A DNA stretch of 49,237 nt from Bradyrhizobium sp. S69 (GCF_009766005.1 NZ_LMUK01000016.1:1-49237); one strand, 5' to 3'. Positions 1 through 12,723 are shown, counted from the first letter of the stretch. Made by a program: numbers and translations. The notes: generated by a model not told the origin, from the sequence alone.

Positions 1-1
1 C

Positions 2-898
2 GACGTCGGCGCGAAGGTCAAGCCGGGCGACATCCTGGCGCGTGTCTCGACCGAGAGCGCCAAGACCCGCGACATCACCGGCGGTCTGCCGCGGGTTGCG
101 GAACTGTTCGAGGCTCGCAAGCCGAAGGATGCCGCGATCATCGCGGAAATCTCCGGCATCATCCGGTTCGGCCGCGACTACAAGAACAAGCGCCGCATCT
201 CGATCGAGCCGGTCGACAAGAACGAGGAGACTCGCGAGTACCTCATTCCGAAGGGCAAGCACATCCATCTGCAGGATGGTGACATCGTCGAAAAGGGCGA
301 CTTCATCGTCGAAGGCAATCCGGCGCCGCACGACATCCTGGCGATCAAGGGCATCGAGGAACTCGCTGCCTATCTGGTCAACGAAATCCAGGAAGTTTAC
401 CGGTTGCAGGGCGTGCTGATCAACGACAAGCACATCGAAGTGATCGTCCGTCAGATGCTGCAGAAGGTGGAAGTCACCGACCAGGGCGAGACCGACATGA
501 TCTCGGGCGAGCAGGTCGACAAGATCGAGTTCGACGTGCTCAACGCCAAGGCCAAGGAAGAGGGCAAGAAGATCGCGACCGGAACGCCGGTGCTGCTCGG
601 CATCACCAAGGCGAGCTTGCAGACCCGTTCGTTCTTCTCGGCGGCCTCGTTCCAGGAGACCACCCGCGTGCTCACCGAAGCCGCCGTCAACGGCAAGGTG
701 GACCCGCTGGAAGGCCTCAAGGAGAACGTCATCGTCGGCCGGCTGATCCCGGCGGGAACCGGCGCCTCGATGGCCAAGATCCGCGAAGTCGCGGTCAAGC
801 GCGACAAGCTGATCCTCGACGAACGGGAAAAGCAGCAGGCCGCCATTGTGCCCGCGGCGCCGGAAGTCGAGCCTTTGGCGTTGCCGCCCGCGGAATAA
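2..898 (+). CDS. rpoC: DNA-directed RNA polymerase subunit beta' (3' part only)
   Basis: This is the C-terminal 298 residues of the beta' subunit of RNA polymerase, the catalytic core of transcription; the 5' end lies outside the window. The reading frame is open from base 2. The stretch around residues 22-41 ([18 protein letters not shown]) is the hallmark of the C-terminal beta' region, and a later stretch ([14 protein letters not shown], then [19 protein letters not shown]) is also diagnostic. The subunit assembles with beta, alpha and omega. It ends about 30 bp before a strong hairpin terminator, which closes the rpoBC transcript before the accessory genes that follow. Nothing looks broken. 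Confidence 0.97.
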   Translation, partial: DVGAKVKPGDILARVSTESAKTRDITGGLPRVAELFEARKPKDAAIIAEISGIIRFGRDYKNKRRISIEPVDKNEETREYLIPKGKHIHLQDGDIVEKGDFIVEGNPAPHDILAIKGIEELAAYLVNEIQEVYRLQGVLINDKHIEVIVRQMLQKVEVTDQGETDMISGEQVDKIEFDVLNAKAKEEGKKIATGTPVLLGITKASLQTRSFFSAASFQETTRVLTEAAVNGKVDPLEGLKENVIVGRLIPAGTGASMAKIREVAVKRDKLILDEREKQQAAIVPAAPEVEPLALPPAE

Positions 899-924
899 AG
901 CAACACGGTTTCAAGATGTTACCG

Positions 925-950
925 AAAAGGCCGGCGAAAGCCGGCCTTTT
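925..950 (+). terminator. Intrinsic terminator after rpoC
   Basis: A perfect 11-bp inverted repeat (925-935 with 940-950) closes on a GAAA tetraloop, and its 3' arm ends in four T. It lies 27 bp after the rpoC stop. The A-run of the left arm pairs with the T-run of the right arm, so it could act in both directions. Confidence 0.9.
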
Positions 951-1080
951 CCTCATCTGCACAAGTTTTTGGCACGGTTCCCCCCGGTTTGTTCATCTTT
1001 CCTTCAGGGTGAAAAGCGCTTTTGGTAAGAGGACTTAGACCGGATTCCCTCGGGGGGAGCCGGAGACTTGCGGAAATTAC

Positions 1081-3150
1081 ATGTTGGATCTTGCAATCGT
1101 CGGCGGCGGGCCGGGCGGCCTGATGAGCGCCTGGTATCTGAAAAAGAAACTGGGTGAGCTCTGCCGCATCACCATTTTCGAGGCGTCGAACCGCGTCGGC
1201 GGCAAAGTGCTGACGCGCAGATTCGATTCCGCGCCCGCGACCTATGAGGCCGGCGTCGCCGAGATTTACGACTACTCGATGACGGGCCCGGATCCGCTGC
1301 GCGAGATGATCCAGCATTTCGGCCTGCAAACCATTCCGATGGATGCCGAGCAGGTTCTGCTCGACGGCGAACTGCTCAACGACGTGCCGGGCATGCGCCG
1401 CAAATACGGGGCGAAGACCGCGGCTGCCATCGAAGCGTTCCGCAAGCGTTGCGCCGAGATGGTGTCGCCGATCGAATATTACGAAGGCGTCGGCGCGCAC
1501 GACAACGAGCATCCGTGGGCCTACATCACTGCCGAGGCATTGCTCGATCGGGAAGTCGATGACGCCACCGCCAAGCGCTTCTTCAAGGTGATGGCGCGCT
1601 CCGATCTTGCGACCGAAACCCACAACACCAATGGGCTCAACGCGCTGAAAAACTTCGTGATGGATGTCGATGGCTATATCGGCCTTTATTCGATCCAGAA
1701 CGGCAATGAACAACTGATCGAGTGTCTGCAGTCCGAAGTCGATGCGGACATTCAGCTCAACCACCGGGTTCTCAAGGTCGGCAAGACCGAAGCTGGCCGC
1801 TATCAGCTCAACATGATGAACGGCAAGGGGCCGGAGAGCCGGGACTTCGATCTGGTGCTGATGTGCCTGCCGCATTCCTGGCTCGCCACCATGCGATGGG
1901 ACGGCGAAGAGCTGCGCAAGTCGATGGTCAAGCACGTCGCCTATTTCGATCGGCCGGCGCACTATCTGCGGGTCTCGATCCTGTTCGATACGCCGTTCTG
2001 GGGCGAGAAGATCCCGGGCGCCTGGTTCATGTCGGAAGCGTTCGGCGGCTGCTGCGTTTACAATGAAGGCGCGCGTCACGATGTCGGCAAGCATGGCGTC
2101 CTGAACTGGCTGATCGCGGGCTCGGACGCGCTGGCGTTTGCCAATCTCAGCGACCAGGAGCTGATCGACGCCGCGCTGAAGTCGCTGCCGGCCTCGCTCG
2201 GCGACGCCCGCGCGCATTTCATGGAAGGCAAGATTCATCGCTGGCTGTCGTCGGTGAATGCGCTTCCCGGCGGCATGCCGGCGCGCGACGTCATGACCAA
2301 TCACCGGCCTGAGCCGAAGCAGCATCCCGGACTGGTCGTGGTCGGCGACTATTTGTTCGATTCGACCTTGAACGGGCTGCTCGATTCCTCCGATGCCGCC
2401 ACCGATATCGTCGTCACCGAGATGATGCGGCTGCGCCGCGCGCAAGGCGAGGGCGGCAATGGCTCGTCGAACAAGCCCGCTTCCGACAAGATCGACCGCG
2501 ATTATTTCGAGAATTACCGCGGGCTCGGTCCCTACAGCGAAGTCTGGAACAGGTTTACCGATCCGGCCTACCTGATGGATCAGATCAAGATCGTCTGGAA
2601 CAGGGCCAAGGGCTACAAGCTCCTGGTCGCGGGGTCTGCCAGCGGCGAGCTGGTCGGCGCGCTGCGCGAGCGCGGCATCGATGCCTGGGGCATCGAGAAC
2701 AATCGCGCGATCCACGCCAAGACGCCAAAGGCGCTGAAAAAGTTCAACAAGCTCGGATCGATCGCCGATTTGCCGTTCAAGGACGGGGAATTCGATTTCG
2801 TATTCGAGACCAGCCTGTGTCATGTCGGCAAAAAGCAGGTGGTCCGCGCCATCGGCGAATTGAATCGCGTGGTGAAATCCGGCCTGGTGTTCGGATCGGT
2901 GACGTCGGATATGGCGCCGGCCCTGATCGACCGCTACGACCTACTGCGCGGCGTGAAGAAGCTCGGCACCTGGTGGGAATGGTCCGAGATGTTCTTCAGC
3001 AACGGCTTTGACCTGTCGATGCATCGGCAGGACACCACCGACGCGCTGTGGGCCGCGACACTGGCCGCCAACAAGGGGCCGGGACAATGGTACGCGGACT
3101 CCGACAGCCTGCGCTACTCGTTCTTCGACAAGGTCGAGGACGACGATTAA
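1081..3150 (+). CDS. FAD-dependent amine oxidase fused to a class I SAM methyltransferase domain
   Basis: 689 residues in two apparent modules. Residues 1-450 look like a flavin amine oxidase or phytoene-desaturase-like enzyme: dinucleotide motif GGGPGG at 8-13, ribose-binding Glu34, RVGGK at 38-42, and a C-terminal FAD motif with Gly422-Asp423. After a Gly/Ser/Lys linker (about 455-472), residues 473-689 look like a Rossmann methyltransferase: motif I LLVAGSASGEL at 514-524, acidic Glu539 at the end of the next strand, then FDFVFETSL. The first Gly of the usual GxGxG motif is replaced, so SAM binding is inferred. The substrate is unknown. It lies between the rpoC terminator and an ABC exporter on the same strand, which suggests a modified small molecule that is then exported; that is inference. 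The start lacks a strong ribosome binding site, but the dinucleotide motif sits at the expected distance. Confidence 0.85.
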   Translation: MLDLAIVGGGPGGLMSAWYLKKKLGELCRITIFEASNRVGGKVLTRRFDSAPATYEAGVAEIYDYSMTGPDPLREMIQHFGLQTIPMDAEQVLLDGELLNDVPGMRRKYGAKTAAAIEAFRKRCAEMVSPIEYYEGVGAHDNEHPWAYITAEALLDREVDDATAKRFFKVMARSDLATETHNTNGLNALKNFVMDVDGYIGLYSIQNGNEQLIECLQSEVDADIQLNHRVLKVGKTEAGRYQLNMMNGKGPESRDFDLVLMCLPHSWLATMRWDGEELRKSMVKHVAYFDRPAHYLRVSILFDTPFWGEKIPGAWFMSEAFGGCCVYNEGARHDVGKHGVLNWLIAGSDALAFANLSDQELIDAALKSLPASLGDARAHFMEGKIHRWLSSVNALPGGMPARDVMTNHRPEPKQHPGLVVVGDYLFDSTLNGLLDSSDAATDIVVTEMMRLRRAQGEGGNGSSNKPASDKIDRDYFENYRGLGPYSEVWNRFTDPAYLMDQIKIVWNRAKGYKLLVAGSASGELVGALRERGIDAWGIENNRAIHAKTPKALKKFNKLGSIADLPFKDGEFDFVFETSLCHVGKKQVVRAIGELNRVVKSGLVFGSVTSDMAPALIDRYDLLRGVKKLGTWWEWSEMFFSNGFDLSMHRQDTTDALWAATLAANKGPGQWYADSDSLRYSFFDKVEDDD

Positions 3151-3228
3151 CCAATCATCCCGGCATTCGTCGGGAAGATTGACGAGAGGCCATCGCCAAT
3201 TATTTTTGCGGAATGCGTGGTGATCGCG

Positions 3229-3333
3229 TAGAGCGTTTTCGAGCGAAGTGGACGCCGGTTCGCGTGAAGAAAGCGCGTCAAAATGAAAGACTAGAGCCCC
3301 GTTCCGATTCCATCGGAACGGAAAAGGCTCTAG
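3229..3333 (+). repeat. Dispersed ~105-bp repeat, copy A
   Basis: This block matches, with few mismatches, the reverse complement of 41579-41681; a shortened copy sits at 48419-48456. Its 3' half contains a perfect 9-bp hairpin (3300-3308 with 3312-3320) inside a wider inverted repeat that begins and ends in TAGAGCC/GGCTCTA. It lies about 75 bp upstream of the ABC exporter start, in the same orientation relative to the gene as copy B is to its neighbour. Confidence 0.85.
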
Positions 3334-3408
3334 AGTTGGCGCGGTGGCACTTCCGCCCGCATTCCCTGATTTTACGGTCGTGCCGGCCGTGCAGTATCGG
3401 TTGGTTTC

Positions 3409-5505
3409 ATGGCCTCCAAGCCTCCGTCCAACAAGCCTCCATCCAAGCCTTCATCGCCGGATGATCCGACGGCCACTGCGGCGGCTGGAAAAGCCGCGCC
3501 CGAGCTCGAGAAGAACCTCGCTGGTGGCGCCAAAGCGCCCGATCGCGTCATGGCCGGCAAGCCGCCCGCATCGCCTCCGCTGGATGATGGCGACGAAGAC
3601 GACGATGAGGACGAACTTGACCTGGAAGATGACGAGGACGATGAGGAACTCGTCGTCTTCACGGCCAAGGAAGCCGCCGGCGCGCTGGCGACGGTCTATG
3701 CCTTCGTCCGGCCGTTCCTGAAAAACTACAAGAAGGTCATCACCCTGGTCGGCCTCGGCGTCCTGGTCGAGACGCTGTTCAACGTTATCATGCCGTTGAG
3801 CTTGAAATTCCTGATCGACGACGCGCTCGGCGAGGAAGACTTCGAAGCGCTGGTGCGGATTCTCTCGGTCCTCGCGGTGGCCGGAATCGTCACCTCGATC
3901 GTCGCGGTCTGGTACGAGCGCTGGGATGCCAACCTCGCGGCCTCGGTCATTTCAGATGTCCGGCTGCGGCTGTTCGAGCATGTGCAGAATCTGCCGTCGG
4001 CCTATTTCGGGCGCACCAAGCGCGGCGAGATCCTGTCGCGTTTTTCGATCGACCTGTCGGCCTTCGAAGGCGCCGTCAAGAGCTTCGCCAACAGCGCGGC
4101 GTTGCCGTTTTTCGAATTGATCGCCGGCATCATCCTGATGCTGTTCCTGAACTGGCAGTTGGCCGCGGTGGCGCTCCTGGTGTTCCCGATCACGCTGATC
4201 GGCCCGCGGATACTGACGCCGAAGGCTGTCCAGGCCAACTACGAGCAGAAGATCAACGAGTCCACGTTGCTCGGGATGGTGCAGGAAAACGTCGCGGCCC
4301 AGGCGGTGATCAAGGCGTTCAGCCTGCAGCGCAAGACGCTCGGCTGGTTCACGCTGCGCAACGACGACGCGCGCCGCAAAATCGCCGCGGCGACGTTCCT
4401 GTCGACCATGGTCGAGCGCACGGTCACGATCTCGGTTTTGTTGCTGCACCTCGTGGTGCTGGCGCTCGGCGCTTATCTCGCCACCAAGGGCCAGATCACC
4501 ATCGGGACGTTTGTCACATTCGAGAGCGCGTTCTGGGAAGTCTCCTACAACATCGCCCACATCATGCATTTCATCCCGGTGTCGATCCAGTCGGCGGCCG
4601 CGGTGCGTCACATGGAGGAGTTGCTGGACGAGCCGACCAGGGGCGCGGATGATCGCCCGGGCGCGCCCGATCTGCCGCGCATCACCAATGACATCACCTT
4701 CGACCGCGTCAGTTTCCAGTACGAGGGCAGCGAAACTCCGGTTCTCGACAATCTCAGCCTCAAGCTCAATGTCGGCAAGACCATCGCCATCGTCGGCCCG
4801 AGCGGCTCCGGCAAGAGCACGCTGCTCAATTTGATCCTGCGGCTGTATGTGCCCGATGAAGGCCGCGTCACCATCGACGGCGTCGACATCAGAAGGGTCA
4901 CCCGCGAATCCCTGCGCCGGAGTATGGCGGTGGTGTTCCAGGAGAACATGCTGTTCAACATGTCGATCCGGGAGAACATCCGGCTCGGCAAGGAGGGCGC
5001 GACCGACGAGGAGGTCGAACAAGCGGCGCGCAAGGCCGAAATCCACCGCTACATCATGAGCTTGCCGAAGAAATACGACACCCCGGTCGGTGAGCGCGGC
5101 GATACCCTGTCGGGTGGACAGCGTCAGCGTATCGCGATCGCGCGCGCCATTGTGCGCAATCCGTCGATCCTGTTGCTGGACGAGGCGACGTCGGCGCTCG
5201 ACCAGACCACTGAAGCGGCGATCAACCGTACGCTGCTGAAAGTTGCCGAGGGCCGCACCTTGATCTGGTCGACCCATCGGCTGACCTCGGTGGTCGAGAT
5301 GGACGAGATCATCGTGATTGCAGGCGGCAAGGTGATCGAGCGCGGCTCACACGCCAAGCTGCTTGCCGGCAATGGCGCGTACCGCAAGCTCTGGGACGAC
5401 CAGAGCCACAGCGCGCATCCAGCGAACGATCAGGCCGCCGACGATAGCGATGATGATGAGGATGACGAAGACGAAGACGAGGATGAGGACGACGACGAGG
5501 CGTGA
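3409..5505 (+). CDS. ABC transporter, fused permease and ATPase, with acidic N- and C-terminal extensions
   Basis: 698 residues, an exporter half-transporter of the MsbA/multidrug type that should work as a homodimer in the inner membrane. A Pro/Ala/Lys-rich then strongly acidic N-terminus (about 1-82) is followed by a six-helix membrane domain (about 100-400) and the ATPase domain: Walker A GPSGSGKST at 463-471, Q-loop Gln511, signature LSGGQ at 567-571, Walker B ILLLDE at 587-592, D-loop SALD, H-loop His623. All catalytic residues are present. The last 21 residues are almost all Asp/Glu. That tail overlaps the 3' end of the convergent flavoprotein gene by 76 bp. The substrate cannot be read from sequence. 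The start is uncertain because no clear ribosome binding site is seen; an in-frame Met about 48 residues in is an alternative. Confidence 0.93.
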   Translation: MASKPPSNKPPSKPSSPDDPTATAAAGKAAPELEKNLAGGAKAPDRVMAGKPPASPPLDDGDEDDDEDELDLEDDEDDEELVVFTAKEAAGALATVYAFVRPFLKNYKKVITLVGLGVLVETLFNVIMPLSLKFLIDDALGEEDFEALVRILSVLAVAGIVTSIVAVWYERWDANLAASVISDVRLRLFEHVQNLPSAYFGRTKRGEILSRFSIDLSAFEGAVKSFANSAALPFFELIAGIILMLFLNWQLAAVALLVFPITLIGPRILTPKAVQANYEQKINESTLLGMVQENVAAQAVIKAFSLQRKTLGWFTLRNDDARRKIAAATFLSTMVERTVTISVLLLHLVVLALGAYLATKGQITIGTFVTFESAFWEVSYNIAHIMHFIPVSIQSAAAVRHMEELLDEPTRGADDRPGAPDLPRITNDITFDRVSFQYEGSETPVLDNLSLKLNVGKTIAIVGPSGSGKSTLLNLILRLYVPDEGRVTIDGVDIRRVTRESLRRSMAVVFQENMLFNMSIRENIRLGKEGATDEEVEQAARKAEIHRYIMSLPKKYDTPVGERGDTLSGGQRQRIAIARAIVRNPSILLLDEATSALDQTTEAAINRTLLKVAEGRTLIWSTHRLTSVVEMDEIIVIAGGKVIERGSHAKLLAGNGAYRKLWDDQSHSAHPANDQAADDSDDDEDDEDEDEDEDDDEA

Positions 5506-6668
5506 TCGGGGAGTGCCGGGCCGGCACGCCGATGGATCAGCCGCCGCAGTAGGCCTTGGCCGAACCACACCAGAAAACGCGCCCAGCGTTGCGAGCTCCA
5601 GTAGATTTCATCCCCGAGCGTCAGGGCACGGAAATCATGGGCCTTGGCCGATGACCAGGCGTCGCAGGCTTTCTTGACCGGATCGTCGTAGAACGCCGCG
5701 ATCTTGTCGGTGTCCATGTCATCGGTCGCGAGCCAGGCCGGGATATGGACATTGCACAGTCGCTCGACGTCGGTGAACACCTTGTCGGTCCCGGTTCCCG
5801 TGACCGGGCAGGTGGTCTCGAAGGCGTCGCCGACCAAAACAACGCCGGGCAACAGAAAATTGGTACTGACGCAGAGATCCGCCGGTCGGACCTTGATATC
5901 GCCCCGGGCCTCGAACGGACCGGTGATGCGGTGCAGCCTCGGCAACGAAGCATTCAAGGTCTCTACCGGGGCGTTGCGAAACTGGCGGATCCAGGGATCG
6001 TCGCTCTCGCGGTAGGTGAACAGGTTGGCCCGCATCCTGTCTTCGATCGGAAACAGCGTCAGATAGGCAATCCGGTCGCTGCGCCGTTCCGAGAAATAGG
6101 TCAGCGCCGGAAACGCGAAGGCCGGCCGGCCGACCGGCGCGATATCGAAGCCGATCGAAATCGAGTGGCAGGGGCTGACGATCTGGCGCTCGATCCCGAG
6201 GCTGCGACGCAGCCCGACATTCAAGCCGTTGGCGAGCACCACGAGCCGGGCGGAGATCATGGTCCCGTCGGACAATGTCAGTTTTTGCCGTTTGGCGCTG
6301 GTTGAGATCGCGATGACCTTTGCATGGACCTGCTCGACGGCCGGCGGAATCACGGCGCGGATGGCGTTGACGAGCCCGTCATACATGATGCCGAACTGCT
6401 GGCTCGGCCGTCTGTCGAGCAGGTAGCCGAATCGGGCGATCCAGTTCTCACCGTCATGCGTGGCCGATGCCAGTACCGATTCGGCGACGCCGGTTTTGCG
6501 GAATCGGTCGATTTGTTCGTCGCCGCTGAGCTTTTCGACGCGAAAATCCGGCGGATAGACCGGGTGCGGATCGATCAGGATGGCAGGAATACCGGCGCGT
6601 CCGAGCATGGCAGCCGCGGTCGAGCCGGCGAGGCCACCTCCGATGATCGCGATGTCGGTATACTTCAT
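5430..6668 (-). CDS. FAD-dependent monooxygenase/halogenase-like flavoprotein with poly-Ser tail
   Basis: 412 residues. The N-terminal FAD-binding motif GGGLAG is at 10-15 and the second FAD motif, VLVGDAFE, has Gly280-Asp281. It is followed by CPVTGTGTDK, resembling the glycine-rich loop of group A flavin monooxygenases, geranylgeranyl reductases and tryptophan halogenases. I see no clear halogenase WxWxIP motif, so halogenation is not supported. The last 25 or so residues are nearly all serine, because they are read antisense through the acidic codons of the ABC exporter tail; the true core probably ends near residue 385. It converges on the exporter and may belong to the same pathway as the oxidase-methyltransferase, an inference from position only. 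Confidence 0.82.
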   Translation of the reverse strand: MKYTDIAIIGGGLAGSTAAAMLGRAGIPAILIDPHPVYPPDFRVEKLSGDEQIDRFRKTGVAESVLASATHDGENWIARFGYLLDRRPSQQFGIMYDGLVNAIRAVIPPAVEQVHAKVIAISTSAKRQKLTLSDGTMISARLVVLANGLNVGLRRSLGIERQIVSPCHSISIGFDIAPVGRPAFAFPALTYFSERRSDRIAYLTLFPIEDRMRANLFTYRESDDPWIRQFRNAPVETLNASLPRLHRITGPFEARGDIKVRPADLCVSTNFLLPGVVLVGDAFETTCPVTGTGTDKVFTDVERLCNVHIPAWLATDDMDTDKIAAFYDDPVKKACDAWSSAKAHDFRALTLGDEIYWSSQRWARFLVWFGQGLLRRLIHRRAGPALPDHASSSSSSSSSSSSSSSSSLSSAA

Positions 6669-7365
6669 CCGATAATTCCGGCTCGCAAACCGCTATACTT
6701 GCGGGCGAAAAGGCAAATAAAGCTTTATCTCTGGGGCTCGCTTTGAAATAAAGATGCAGATTCCTTAATAATATCCGGGTAAAAATAGCGATCGGCCTTA
6801 AGAATACCCGGCGATGGTGGCGGTCGATTCGCGAGCGCACCGAACGAAGATGGCGTTCGGACGAGCTCTGCAAATCGCAACGAAGCGCGCGATTCCATCT
6901 GCGCCAGAGGCGTTTCTGCCATTGTCGTTTCGTCTTGACTTGACTATCTAGCGTGGATACAACCCGCGCACTTGACGACAGGCGGTGAGCGACGCCAAGA
7001 GTCGGAACGGATCACCCTTTCAGTTCTCCTTTGAACCTGAAACGGGCACCAACCTCGACGAATGCCGCTCAAACGCTGTCGATTATAGCTAGGCAATGCC
7101 AGGACGATCTTGGTTCTCTCGAGCAAGTTCTCTTGAGATAGATTTCGGATGCATGACCTCGGTGGCCAACTGACCAGCGCAAGCTGATCGGTTCAGACTG
7201 CGGTCCTCTGTGGCGTCGAAGCGCTTTCCGCTCAGTAATGAGTGGTTGGCGCGATTTCGCTTTGCGCGAATGTTTCGTGCGGGGCGCTCGACGGGACGAC
7301 GTGTCCCGACAGGAATTTGCGGAGCCGATGTTCGGTTTCGCGTGAATTAAAGGGTGAAGGCTGAC
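6669..7365. other. ~700-bp region without a convincing gene, upstream of the str operon
   Basis: Short open frames exist here but none has a recognisable protein or a good ribosome binding site. The longest candidate, a 65-codon frame on the minus strand at 6725-6922, has no visible ribosome binding site. The region includes a locally AT-rich stretch near 6700-6790 and a perfect 12-bp palindrome (ATAAAGCTTTAT, 6717-6728). It must hold the promoters for the minus-strand flavoprotein and for the rpsL operon. Confidence 0.6.
6935..6963 (+). promoter_or_regulatory. Possible sigma-70-type promoter of the str operon
   Basis: Two overlapping TTGACT hexamers occur at 6935-6945. The first is followed after 17 bp by TACAAC (6958-6963), which matches the -10 consensus at four positions. 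If used, the leader to rpsL would be about 400 nt, which is long. No better candidate was seen nearer to the gene. Confidence 0.35.
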
Positions 7366-7737
7366 ATGCCGACGATCAACCAGCTGATCGCAAGTCCGCG
7401 GACGGTGCAGAAGTCGCGCAAGAAGGTGCCGGCGCTGCAGCAGTCGCCGCAGAAGCGTGGCGTTTGTACGCGCGTCTACACCACGACCCCGAAGAAGCCG
7501 AATTCGGCGCTTCGTAAGGTCGCCAAGGTGCGTCTGACCAATGGCTTCGAAGTCATCGGTTACATCCCGGGTGAAGGCCATAACCTTCAAGAGCATTCGG
7601 TGGTCATGATCCGCGGCGGCCGCGTCAAGGATTTGCCGGGCGTGCGCTACCACATCCTCCGCGGCGTCCTCGATACCCAGGGCGTCAAGAACCGTAAGCA
7701 GCGCCGTTCGAAGTACGGCGCGAAGCGTCCGAAATAA
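7366..7737 (+). CDS. rpsL: 30S ribosomal protein S12
   Basis: 123 residues, full length, a decoding-centre protein of the small subunit. The ATG at 7366 gives the conserved start MPTINQLI, and GAAGG lies just upstream; a GTG at 7354 would add four residues and is less likely. [12 protein letters not shown] and [13 protein letters not shown] are intact. Lys43 and Lys88, the classical streptomycin-resistance positions, are wild type, and Asp89, the methylthiolation site in other bacteria, is present. It is the first gene of the str cluster, 15 bp before rpsG. Confidence 0.98.
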   Translation: MPTINQLIASPRTVQKSRKKVPALQQSPQKRGVCTRVYTTTPKKPNSALRKVAKVRLTNGFEVIGYIPGEGHNLQEHSVVMIRGGRVKDLPGVRYHILRGVLDTQGVKNRKQRRSKYGAKRPK

Positions 7738-8223
<486 letters not shown>

Positions 8224-8254
8224 CGGCGAAGCAACGGATTTTAAGGAACAACCC

Positions 8255-10327
<2,073 letters not shown>

Positions 10328-10366
10328 TTGTCGTTGGCGACAACTAACGACTGAACGGAGAGTCAA

Positions 10367-11557
<1,191 letters not shown>

Positions 11558-11558
11558 G

Positions 11559-11620
11559 TAAGCGAATAGGGAATGGTGAGTGGCGAATGGAAATTCGCTA
11601 CTCGCTACTCGCCACTCACT
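11559..11620. repeat. Palindromic GCGAATGG-type element between tuf and rpsJ
   Basis: A perfect 11-bp inverted repeat (11576-11586 with 11609-11619) surrounds a second one (GCGAAT 11583-11588 with ATTCGC 11593-11598). Its words (GCGAATGG, TTCGCTACTCGC) recur in the gaps after rpsM and rpoA, so this is one dispersed family. It can fold into a hairpin but lacks a T-tract, so it is not an obvious terminator. Confidence 0.8.
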
Positions 11621-11637
11621 AAAGAAAGACAACGGCA

Positions 11638-11946
11638 ATGAACGGCCAGAATATCCGAATCCGTCTCAAGGCGTTCGACCATCGTATCCTCGATACGTCG
11701 ACCCGCGAGATCGTGAATACGGCGAAACGGACCGGTGCACAGGTTCGCGGACCCATTCCGCTGCCGACCCGCATCGAAAAGTTCACCGTCAACCGTTCGC
11801 CGCACGTCGACAAGAAGAGCCGCGAGCAATTCGAGATGCGCACCCACAAGCGTCTTCTCGATATTGTCGACCCGACCCCGCAGACCGTCGATGCTCTTAT
11901 GAAGCTCGATCTGGCCGCCGGTGTCGACGTCGAAATCAAGCTCTAA
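11638..11946 (+). CDS. rpsJ: 30S ribosomal protein S10
   Basis: 102 residues, first gene of the S10 operon. S10 is in the head of the small subunit and, with NusB, takes part in transcription antitermination. The start [15 protein letters not shown] and the segment [20 protein letters not shown] are diagnostic. The 80-bp gap from tuf carries a palindromic repeat. Whether the operon has its own promoter here is not clear. In E. coli L4 regulates this operon through the leader; no such leader is evident. Confidence 0.98.
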
Positions 11947-11999
11947 GTTTTTAAGCATCCGTCCGAAGTTAGCGGACAGAAAGAACAGGAAGCACGCCG

Positions 12000-12722
12000 A
12001 TGCGCTCCGGAGTGGTCGCACAAAAGGTCGGGATGACGCGGGTCTTTACGGAGGCCGGCGAACATATCCCAGTGACCGTGCTGAAGTTGGGCAATTGCCA
12101 GGTGTTGGGTCACCGCACGACCGAGAAGAACGGTTATGTCGCGTTGCAACTTGGCTCGGGCACCCGCAAGACCGTGTATCTGCCGAAGGCAGAGCGCGGC
12201 CAGTTCGCGGTGTCGAAAGTCGAGCCCAAGCGGAAGGTCACCGAATTCCGCGTGTCGGAAGACGCGCTGATCCCGGTGGGCGCCGAGATCCAGGCTGACC
12301 ATTTCGTGGTCGGGCAGTTCGTCGACGTTACCGGCACCTCGGTCGGTAAGGGTTTCGCCGGCGGCATGAAGCGCTGGAATTTCGGCGGCTTGCGCGCCAC
12401 CCACGGCGTCTCGGTCTCGCATCGTTCGATCGGTTCGACCGGTGGTCGTCAGGATCCCGGCAAGACCTTCAAGAACAAGAAGATGCCCGGTCACATGGGT
12501 GTCGATCGCATCACCACGCTCAATCTTCGCGTGGTGCAGACCGACGTTGTGCGCGGCCTGATCCTCGTCGAAGGCGCCGTTCCCGGCTCCAAGGGCGGCT
12601 GGATTTCGGTGCGTGACGCGGTCAAGAAGCCGCTGCCGAAGGAGGCTCCCAAGCCCGGCAAATTCAAGGTTGCTGGCGGCGAGCAGGCTGCGGAAGCGCC
12701 CGCCGAGCAGGAGGGCGTGTGA
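12000..12722 (+). CDS. rplC: 50S ribosomal protein L3
   Basis: 240 residues, one of the first proteins to bind 23S rRNA, reaching close to the peptidyl transferase centre. [16 protein letters not shown] marks the start. The central loop contains [10 protein letters not shown]; Gln151 aligns with the glutamine that PrmB methylates in E. coli. The last 30 residues (Lys, Pro and Glu-rich) form the short C-terminal extension common in alphaproteobacteria. One base separates it from rplD, so translation is probably coupled. Confidence 0.98.
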   Translation: MRSGVVAQKVGMTRVFTEAGEHIPVTVLKLGNCQVLGHRTTEKNGYVALQLGSGTRKTVYLPKAERGQFAVSKVEPKRKVTEFRVSEDALIPVGAEIQADHFVVGQFVDVTGTSVGKGFAGGMKRWNFGGLRATHGVSVSHRSIGSTGGRQDPGKTFKNKKMPGHMGVDRITTLNLRVVQTDVVRGLILVEGAVPGSKGGWISVRDAVKKPLPKEAPKPGKFKVAGGEQAAEAPAEQEGV

Positions 12723-12723
12723 G

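Noticed and set aside
919..2823. A 634-codon minus-strand open frame opposite the oxidase-methyltransferase gene
   Set aside because: Antisense shadow of a gene with clear FAD motifs; no motif or ribosome binding site of its own, and it would run through the rpoC terminator.
3952..5277. A 441-codon minus-strand open frame opposite the ABC exporter
   Set aside because: Arg/Asp/His-rich antisense frame with no recognisable domain, covering the intact exporter and its Walker motifs.
6725..6922. A 65-codon minus-strand frame in the region upstream of rpsL
   Set aside because: No ribosome binding site, no signal or domain, and it overlaps another random frame; too weak to call.
7366..7737. Possible streptomycin-resistance alleles in rpsL
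   Set aside because: Lys43 and Lys88 are both wild type.
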